From: Peronospora farinosa
Lineage: Eukaryota; Oomycota; Peronosporomycetes; Peronosporales; Peronosporaceae
Direction of reading: 5' to 3'
Assembly: GCA_947646735.1 (NCBI GenBank)
Contig: CANTFK010000771.1
Span: 1-64,000, forward strand
DNA length: 64,000 nt
Below, one piece after another: positions 56,690 through 64,000 of the stretch. The position numbers and the translations under genes were made by a program. The first letter of the stretch is position 1. Each line of letters opens with the position of its first letter. The notes beneath the pieces were generated by a model. It saw only the letters and a program-made list of their open reading frames with translations. It was not told the origin of the DNA and did not search any database.

Positions 56690-58165
56690 CGGTCAGAAAT
56701 AATTGCCACAGGCAAGCCAAGTTGGTGAAACCCACGATCGATAAACAGCTGCGCTGTACCTTCACCATCGATCGAATTCGGCACAGTCGCTAAGTGAGCC
56801 ATCTTGCTCAAATGGTCAACAAAGACCACAATACCTGTGTGTGCCATACGAAACTTTCGGTAGGCCACACAAAAAATCGATATTAATGAACTCCCAGCAC
56901 TCAGTGGGAACAGGTAAACCAACCAAAGGCGCCGCCGAATGGGGCGAGGGCTTAATCCGTTGGTACGTTTCACTTGTACGCACATATGTGCTTACCCATT
57001 TATACAGTTTGGGCCACTAATATATTTGGCATACTAAACCATAGGTCTTTTCACGACCCAAATGACCACCATTGGCGGCATCATGAGCCTTATAAAGGAT
57101 ACGATATTGTAAATTCTCATGATGAGGAACCACAATACGCGAAGGATTCTCCACATCTGTACAATCATACAACATCCCCAGATCGATAGAATATCGATGA
57201 AGGCTCTCACGTAATCGTGCCGACAATTTAATGTCCGAGTCTTTATGCCAAGAGCATGTAGTAACGCTATACAATGATCATCTTTAGCATACGCCGATCG
57301 AATGAGAACAATGATCGAAGATGACAACGTCTTAACATGAGCAAGCTCATTTTCAGGTCTGCGTGACAACGCATCAGCCAAAGCGTTTTATTTGCCAGGC
57401 TTATACTTCACCCCAAGGTTATATCCAGCAAAGAATAAAAGCCATTGGGCCTTTCTCTGCGAGAGATTTATGCACTGCCATTGAGTTCAGTGCGCAAAGA
57501 CGCATGCTCTGTATAGAGTATAAAAAGACTTCAAGCCAAGCATATGAACTCTGAATATAACTAGAGCATACTTCATCTCGAGTAGCTCTTTGTCATGAGA
57601 TGGATAGTTCTTCTCTGCAGCTTTCATCTGACGAGATTCAAAGGCGATCACACGCTCACATCCTTATCATCTGTTTGTAATAGAGCACTGCCAATGGCAA
57701 AATACGACGCTAAACGGTCGGTCAGGATCTGGCAAAGCCCAAATAGGGGCATGAAGAAGGCTAGCCTTCACAGCTTGGAAAGCGTCCTCATGTTCGGCAT
57801 GCCAACACCATTCCACATTCTTCTTTAGGAAATTGGATAATGGCCGATCCATATCAGCGTAGTTTTTGCTGTACTTATGCAAGTAATTGGCAAGGCCAAG
57901 ACACTTTCGCAAGTTCTTCTGGGACTGTGGAACGGGCCACTGAATATGGCTATAACCTTAGCGGGATCCGCTCTGAGGCCTCGCTTCCCAACGAAGCACC
58001 CTACACAAAGGGAATCTCTTCCGCACCGAAGATTCACTAAGATGCATTAGCATAAAGTAAATCAGTGCGCATACAATCAAGCACGGCTCGTAAGTGAACA
58101 ATATGGCTCTCGGTATCAGACCGCCCATGTTCAGCACGACTAATGGACAAAAATGTCATCGAATC
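56690..58165 (-). mobile_element. Decayed Ty3/gypsy retrotransposon pol fragment (RT, RNase H, integrase)
   Basis: On the reverse strand, in domain order with frameshifts and stops: reverse-transcriptase active site FDDI (58152-58163), RT thumb (GKRGLRADPAKV, then GLANYLHKYSKNYADMDRPL near 57900), RNase H segment (EKNYPSHDKELL near 57600), the connecting ADALSRRPEN (near 57370), the zinc-binding domain of integrase (YKAHDAANGGHLGREKT near 57080), and the integrase core (TGIVVFVDHLSKMAHLATVP near 56830) ending at ISDRDA. No LTRs were found at either end and gag and protease are absent. The order RT-RNase H-integrase fixes it as Ty3/gypsy and not copia. Confidence 0.88.
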
Positions 58166-58443
58166 ATGTTTGTGCATAGCTTCGATGGGGTCGATTCGAT
58201 TGCGTCACCAAACAATTAATTGTAGCCGGAGCATTCGACACATAACAGAGTATACTGCTTGGCATCATAGCGGGGTTATACTATACAAATTTTAGTCATG
58301 ATACTATACCCGTCCCTAGAGTTGGATGCTCAACAGAATATATTGCTAAATTCGATACCCTTTACTATTGATAAATCAGTGATAGAAGCTGCTCATAATA
58401 ATGCAATATCAGCAATTCATAATGGAATTATGTTGCAAACAGA

Positions 58444-58580
58444 AGCCAATCGGAATGTAGGGAAAGGAGAGATGGACGAAAATGCAAAATAAGCCAATCC
58501 ACAAATCAGCCAATACTGCAAAATCAGCCAAACAGTGTGGAAAGGGAGCACGACACAATAGACTGATTAAGTATGGCGAT
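58444..58580 (+). repeat. Direct repeat, left copy (CAAAATAAGCCAAT-type boxes)
   Basis: Contains AGCCAAT at 58444, 58492 and 58508, AGCCAAA at 58526, then GGAGCACGACACAATAGACT. The same series recurs at about 59129-59210 in the same orientation. Confidence 0.5.
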
Positions 58581-59128
58581 CCTCTTATATTTATATCGAA
58601 TAGGATTTTCAACTGTCGTTCCGACGGTCATGGTGTGCAAAATTTTCCCTGATGATTTTTTTTTTTTTAAATATGGGTAATTTGGGGGGTTTTCCTTTTT
58701 TTATGGGATACGCCAAAGTATATATTAAGTGGAGTAATTTAATGAGCGCTTCGCTATATACCACATTGCGCATCAGTCTATGCATTGCAAAGTATGCCTT
58801 TAAAAGTACCGATATGCCGTCGTCGATAAAAGCCAACGCATGCGAGGACACGCGGCAGAACACCGAGCCGCTCGACCAGAAGAGGACGCAGAGGTCTGTC
58901 GCTGCGTCTGCTTCTGGCGGAGCAGTTCGGTGTCTGCCACGCTCTTTCGTGTAAATCGACCATGTAAACAACGGAAACGATGCTGAAACGTAGTTGCAAA
59001 AGTATTTTGGCGTATTTTTCTTTCCAATATATTTTATTCATCTTTAATATCTTTCCTTAAATTTTTTAAGCTTCTCGAAATTCATTATTAGTACGTATTC
59101 TACCAAATCAATTGCAAAATTCAGAAGT

Positions 59129-59215
59129 AGCCAATCTTAATAAATGCAAAAAATGCAAAACTAGCCAATTCGAATGCTGAAAAAGAAGCACGACACCATA
59201 AACTAAATGAGATAT
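59129..59215 (+). repeat. Direct repeat, right copy
   Basis: AGCCAAT at 59129 and 59163, AATGCAAAA twice, then GAAGCACGACACCATAAACT. It pairs with the left copy about 640 bases upstream. Confidence 0.5.
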
Positions 59216-59316
59216 TGACTCTCGTAATGATTTTTTAGTATTATGTAGATATGAATATATAAAGATATAGATTTCCCTTATGTACGATACACAAAAACCG
59301 ATAAGCTATAATTTCT

Positions 59317-59359
59317 GTTAAGTTATGGAGATTGTCGTCCACCGTACCCATAACTTAAC
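59317..59359. repeat. Inverted repeat (12-base arms)
   Basis: GTTAAGTTATGG at 59317-59328 and its exact complement CCATAACTTAAC at 59348-59359, with a 19-base loop. It may be a fold-back from a decayed element. There is no gene end close by on either strand, so a terminator role is not indicated. Confidence 0.7.
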
Positions 59360-59835
59360 GGAAGGAGCCATGTAGTTCAAATAAACGGTTTCTTTAGCAT
59401 CTCGAAGGATTAATCCTTTCGTTTCGGCTGTCCCATATGGCCTTCTCGCTCAAAGCATTCAAGCACTTGGGAAAGGATTTCTACAAACATGGTCATCTCG
59501 TTTTTTTCGGCCAAATATGCGCTTCAAAAGCGACATTTTTGCCGACGACTCCGCATCTGTATTCTTTATGGATCGCGTTGAGTTGTTTGGATCATTACTG
59601 CCGACCTCGAGTTGCCTCACGGAGGTGAATGCTGATGTAAGTGTTGTAGTCGAGCGAATTGTGTACCCTTATTCAATGTATTTTTAACATGGGATCAGTT
59701 TTGTAGTCTCGTTTTTACCTTTCATCACCGTCTATGTCCATCCCACAGTAGACAGACCAAATTAAGATGTAAAGAATCTCCTGCATTCTTAAGGGAATTA
59801 TCTCCTTGACGTCAGTTCGCCTTGTCTCCAGCACC
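59360..59835. other. Region upstream of the RXLR-like gene
   Basis: No gene supported. A 63-codon frame at 59437 has no coding support. Confidence 0.35.
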
Positions 59836-59849
59836 GCATTTCCGTTTTT
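59836..59849 (+). promoter_or_regulatory. Initiator-like element of the RXLR-like gene
   Basis: GCATTTCCGTTTTT matches 11 of 14 positions of the oomycete initiator consensus, 14 bases before the ATG at 59863. Confidence 0.45.
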
Positions 59850-59862
59850 TGCCTTTGGAACC

Positions 59863-60093
59863 ATGCGTCCTCAACTCATCAAAATTTGTGCGATTATTGC
59901 TGTCAATCTAGTGGCTGTTGGTGCTTATGACGAGTCACCTAACGTCATTTTCAAGTCAGCTCATGCGCTTCAACTTGGTCGAGGTACTAAGCACTTGAGG
60001 ACTTACAGGTCGACACAAGACGATGGAGAAGAGAGAGTTTATAATATTGCTACTGGAATCAGATCGCTCGTGAAGAAGACCGAAAGCGTATAG
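59863..60093 (+). CDS. Short secreted RXLR-like / dEER effector candidate
   Basis: 76 residues. Residues 1-21 are a signal peptide (MRPQ start, hydrophobic core, AVGA end). KHLR at 43-46 sits where RXLR lies in oomycete effectors, and an acidic DDGEER follows at 53-58, the right spacing and order for RXLR-dEER. Only 18 residues follow dEER, with no complete W or Y motif, so the effector domain is missing or very short. Either the gene is truncated or an intron was missed; the sequence after the stop shows no obvious continuation. It is flanked by retroelement debris on both sides, a typical effector setting. Classic RXLR is not met, only a K-for-R variant. Confidence 0.6.
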   Translation: MRPQLIKICAIIAVNLVAVGAYDESPNVIFKSAHALQLGRGTKHLRTYRSTQDDGEERVYNIATGIRSLVKKTESV

Positions 60094-60689
60094 GGTAAAT
60101 AGTTACACGATTCCGGTAAGTATGCGATACGTAACGGGCAGGTCTAAAAAGGTACGTAAGTACTAAATACCTGTCGCTTTGGTGAGACACAACATGTGTC
60201 CACACTTTTGTGTAAGTGATATGCACTAGGTGTATTCCCATTGATGAGGATGACGCCCAGCTGGATCTAGGTGTCTTGGTGACATCATCGACGGACGTCA
60301 TCAGCGAGCTTAAATATATTTTGGGCTCGCACGTAAGGATACGCTTCTGAAAAGACGCGTATTCGATTTTATATGTAACCAATCAGTAGTTAAGTTTATA
60401 TTTAGTTAATTTTTATTAGATACAAGTCAGTTTTGAATTTACTAATTACCGTCCACTGCGCACGAAAAGCTGAATAAGCTTCTGCGTGACGCAAGTGAGG
60501 CACTTCTTAGTTGTTCGTTGCGCGGATCTCTTTAATCGGCCAGCAACAGTTGGTTCAACGCTTTAAGCGGCCGTCAAACACCACCACCACTGCACGCGGA
60601 GGTAAGACGGTCTAACCGCTTCCTCGCGCTGCTTGAACGTGTGTTCGCGTAGTGCGTGGAAGCTTCTTTACGAAGCGCCCGTCTACATT
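60094..60689. other. Gene-free stretch with probable solo/terminal LTR at its right end
   Basis: 60094-60430 shows nothing recognisable. From about 60440 to 60689 the sequence becomes GC-richer, and the next bases (TGGTAGCGATAG at 60692) resemble a primer-binding site for a Met-tRNA 3' end. The stretch is therefore probably the right part of a 5' LTR. Confidence 0.45.
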
Positions 60690-62250
60690 TGGTAGCGATA
60701 GTAGTCCTTCACACGACCCGTCTCTCTGAGCGTGCGTGTGGATACGGATATCCCTCAACGTGGATCAGGTGATTTTCTTACCTCTTCCAACATCGTAGGG
60801 AGTTGGCTGAGCATTTGGCGCAGGGACTTGGTGTCCAACCTCTTAAATTGTCCTCCTGATCAACATGTTACTCAGCTGAAGCAATTCGAGGCATTTGTGC
60901 GCAGACAGCGTAGAAATGCGTCCAAGAGAAACAGCCAAGCAACAGCTGAGTCCATCAATAAGACTCAGGATGAGCTTTTGCGTGAGCAAGCTCGGAATGA
61001 GGCGCTCAACAGAACTATTGAGACACTCTCTGCCCGGTCTAATCAGCAAAGGCCCATTAGGATGGACACTCCAAATTTTGATGGAAATTAATGACCCTTC
61101 TTGTTGACGGGTGCAGCAAAAATTTGTAACACTCGAGGCTCTGAAAAGTGTCCGGTGAGTTATGAGTCGCTTTGCCAGGATGGAAAGAAAAAAGTGGCGA
61201 TCGTTCGTTTAGCGAACGGCGCGCTCGTTAAATCGGAGGGGGTTTGAGTGAGCTTGCCACCATCGTTAGTGACTTCTCTTGTAAAGAGAATTTCACAGTG
61301 TTAGGTATGGAGAGTCCGTATGACCTCATCCTAGGCATGCCTTGGTTGACTAAACACCAACCATGGATTGACTGGCGTACACGCACAGTCGCCAAATCTA
61401 CGCAGTACCCGGAAAGGATGTGCTCCTGCGAGAGACTTATGCGATTGATGCTGTGTCAAGCACAGTGTTAATTGCGTCGACGGTATGTCTACCGTCACCG
61501 AGTACCACCCAGCTCAGTTAAGCCTGGAGTAATTGGAAGTGCCCTAACAGGAAGTCAGGTGACACAAATTCCTACCCAGTTTGAGGAGACTGGTGTAGTG
61601 AATGGGACGATGACAAGTAGTCATGCGTCCAACGGTCCTGCACAGAGCCGAGAACCTGTGGCAGTTGATGGTGGGCTGACAGGAAGTCGAGCGCCACAAG
61701 ATTCGGCACAGAGCTATGAGCCTGGTGCGGTTGGGACGAGTGCGTTGGCTGAGATAGCAACGACACCTGTTTCAGGTCAAAGGTGGTGGTGACTCGAAGA
61801 AAGAGCACCAGATGTACTGCGACGATCAAGAGCACGTCGAAATGTGTGACCCTTGGATCAGTCTCGATCCAAGAAGACGGACCTACGAACGAGTTGGTCG
61901 AGGCCGTCGAAGACAAGATGCCGGAGGCATCCTCAGTTGAGGTGCTTCAACTTGTCTTGGCATATGCCGAGGAGATAGTAAATCTCTCGGAGATGACGTG
62001 GGGTATGTTCCTGTCCGAATCAAAGGAAGGAAAGATCCACGAGATAGTCGCACCAGTTCGAGAAGAGAACGTGGTGGACTGTTGCTCGTCGTCCACAGTA
62101 GACGAGAGCGTCTTCAAAACCTACAAGAAGAAACGGTTTGACTCCTCACGGCTGGGAAGCCTTGACTGACAACCCCACTCTATGATGTTCTGTGGAAACA
62201 CCAGTGTGATTTTTTTCCAGCAGAAGTGCCGAGCCGCTTAACTGGTTGAG
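60690..62250 (+). mobile_element. Decayed Ty3/gypsy fragment: gag, protease and pre-RT spacer
   Basis: Forward strand. A primer-binding-like site is followed by a Gag N-terminal segment with a coiled coil (60732-61091, ending RPIRMDTPNFDGN). Next come a protease region (VAIVRLANGALVKSEG near 61200, then YDLILGMPWLTKH near 61320-61360, the conserved end of the gypsy aspartic protease) and a low-complexity linker (61470-61790). Last is the stretch before RT (61783-62169, continuing in another frame as NPTLYDVLWKHQ and AEVPSRLTG). It breaks off near 62250 where RT should begin. Several frameshifts and stops are present. It is a different insertion from the reverse-strand fragment at 56.7-58.2 kb. 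Confidence 0.8.
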
Positions 62251-62256
62251 CACCTT

Positions 62257-62282
62257 GGTTGATATAATGGCCTATATCAACC
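62257..62282. repeat. Perfect 10-base inverted repeat at the end of the gypsy fragment
   Basis: GGTTGATATA (62257-62266), a 6-base loop ATGGCC, then TATATCAACC (62273-62282). It lies exactly where the retroelement homology stops, so it may mark the inserted end of another element or a deletion junction. Confidence 0.75.
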
Positions 62283-63203
62283 AGTCAGAGGGTATTTCCA
62301 ACTTTGAGGAGACGCAGGGACAAATTATAGGAAAAGGCAATATTGTCAAAAACTATTAGCTACAAAAATATTGTTATTGGCTCTTATTATTAGTGCCAAT
62401 AATATGTAATCGAACTCATTCCGTTACAAGAACGTACTGATTAATGCACCTTTCAGCGCGATGCAGTGCTATCGTGCGCGCCAGTATCTTCAGCAAACTC
62501 ATTCAAATTCCTGAGCATGAAAAATACATCCGATAGGCGCTTAGGCCTGTAGGTCTTCATCGATATTATCTAGATGTTGAACAAAGGAACGAGACCCGTC
62601 TCACGTATAGTTTTTACTCGAACGCACTAGTGCCAGACACGGCCCAGGGCACGATCTGTCTGCGATGTTGATACAACACAAGCAGCTTGAATTGGATTGC
62701 ACTGATATGGACAACTCATCATTTGTGCTTTCATGCAAGCAACGCATTGCACCGCAAGTGCGTTTTTGATGGCTATGCTCGAGTCGACTGTCCGTAGTGT
62801 TTGTTGGTTGTGAATGTGCTCAAGTTGACCAATTGCTGTCAGGCCAAGAACATGGACAGAGGTGACTCAGCGACTGTAAAGAGGGACCTCTCTCCGCCAG
62901 AAACGGCAGCTGTCCATTGACTAGAAACAGCACTACTACATTTGAGCCACTGCGTGACTTCGTACAAAAAATGCTTTTGCTTCCCTTTGATCGTATTCTC
63001 GAGTATTTTTACTGACGAGAGTACATGTTTTCTATCTATGAGCAAGTGCACGCGAGCAGTATTGTAGAAATGATATATAAGGAAAGCTGAAGCATTGCAA
63101 CGATGGTCGGTACATGAATTCTATGTGAAAGCTGGCGAAATCCAATATTATACTCTAAAGTGTTTATGTCTTCTAAGCTTTGCAACAAGAGGATACGACG
63201 TTC
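62283..63203. other. Gene-free region before the kinase remnant
   Basis: No gene supported. It includes an imperfect inverted repeat around ATTGGC / GCCAAT (62367-62402). A reverse-strand frame (62839-63051) was not recognised. Confidence 0.35.
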
Positions 63204-64000
63204 CTATCGCCTATCTCTATAGCTCGCCAAAATACATTTAATCTCGTCAACCATTTCCGTAGCGGTCGGTCGTTTCTTAGGATCATTGTCCCAGCCTCTG
63301 ACGATTAGGTCTTGCATTTGTTGAGGATAGTCGCTCATTTTCTTCACTGACGGCCGAACACCTTTTGGCACCATCGCGTATACCTTACTTTTCGAGTACA
63401 TTTGAAACGGCTTGACCCGTGCTCGCAACGTCCATAATACCAGTGACAAGCTATAGATATCCAGCTTTTCATCCAAACGCAAATGCTGGTACTCTTCCGG
63501 GGACCGCCACTTTCCCTTGACGACTTCAAATTTGAACATACACTTTGCACCACTTGGTACACCGTCCACAAAGCGCAGTCCCGCGTACTCTACACGATTA
63601 AAGTCGTTTAGCTTCAACGTGCCGTCGGCATCGAGCAGAAACTGGGACTTGCAGATCAGTGTGCGCCAAGGGTCCTCCTGGAGCATTGTGCAGCGGTGCA
63701 AAACCCCCCGCACAACCCCCCCCCAACCCCAAAGCACGGCGAACCGATATTGGCTCCTCCGACTCAAACACCAGCTTGTCAAGCTGGTGGGGGATGTACT
63801 CCACCACCACTGTTGTTTTGCACCAGCCCACCAATTTTACGATATTTGGTTGGTTGCGTATTGGAAAAATAGACGCGCATTCTTCCACATGACGAGTAAT
63901 AATGTCCGTTCAATTCATGTGAATCTTCTTGACATATTTCACTGCTACCTCCCGTCCTACAACATAAAAACAGCAGCACGTCAAATTTACTTGTAACCAA
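63204..64000 (-). pseudogene. Broken protein-kinase gene, runs off the right edge
   Basis: Reverse strand. After a TTGTAG acceptor (near 63958) come REVAVKYVKK with the ATP-binding lysine, an in-frame TGA (63912-63910), then HVEECASIF and PNIVKLVGWC. A LAHTDLQ segment stands where HRDLxxxN is expected. A 1-base frameshift follows near 63650. The remaining frame gives LKLNDFN (DFN for DFG), GKWRSPEEY (APE equivalent) and DIYSLSLVLW, then NDPKKRPTATEM to the stop at 63204. The pattern matches oomycete kinase-like proteins with a degenerate catalytic loop. The stop plus the frameshift indicate a pseudogene. The N-terminal exon(s) lie beyond the window. A C10 run at 63719-63728 is in frame and is not the break. 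Confidence 0.72.

Larger units (their letters stand above)
58166..59316. other. AT-rich gene-free region with repeated CCAAT-like boxes
   Basis: No gene supported. There is a run of about 14 T at 58650-58665. Frames on both strands around 58780-58960 are open but unrecognised. It carries the direct repeats listed separately. Confidence 0.4.

Overview
The window is eukaryotic DNA from a plant-associated oomycete of the Phytophthora / downy-mildew group. The evidence is a Crinkler (CRN) N-terminus followed by a CRN-type kinase domain, a small secreted protein with RXLR-like and dEER motifs, oomycete-type initiator promoters (TCATTYYNCAWTTT-like) 25-55 bases before several start codons, short 60-80 base GT..AG introns, and Ty3/gypsy debris. 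The species cannot be named from sequence alone.

Layout. (1) Bases 1-33222: a head-to-tail tandem array with a unit of about 2.15 kb. There are fifteen copies of a gene for a 146-149 residue secreted protein with a Gly/Trp/Tyr-rich C-terminus, and a sixteenth unit truncated before its coding region. The array runs off the left edge. Fourteen copies are intact and nearly identical; one (24669) is frameshifted. (2) 33.2-37.1 kb: a CRN-kinase effector gene with a frame break, a decayed coding stretch, and an inverted, 3'-truncated copy of the array gene. (3) 37.2-53 kb: a compact housekeeping block holding methionine aminopeptidase 2, a large coiled-coil protein with an eroding 3' end, mitochondrial ribosomal protein uS5, an ARFRP1-type GTPase (six exons, resolved here), SmD3, a two-exon ubiquitin-like protein with a hydrophobic tail directly after its Gly-Gly, a PX-OTU protease, a UBE3D-type E3 and deoxyhypusine hydroxylase. 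(4) 53-64 kb: gene-poor and decayed. It holds an uncertain basic protein gene, a small secreted cysteine protein, a broken glycosyltransferase-like gene, two oppositely oriented Ty3/gypsy remnants, an RXLR-like gene between them, and a broken kinase at the right edge.

How it fits together. The secreted-protein array looks like dosage amplification of one product kept uniform by recombination: the protein hardly varies, while a stretch of spacer collects deletions. The middle block serves basic protein and RNA biology. Three ubiquitin-related genes (ubiquitin-like protein, OTU protease, UBE3D) lie within 5 kb, which may be coincidence. The most novel candidates are the secreted Gly/Trp-rich array and the ubiquitin-like/hydrophobic-tail protein.
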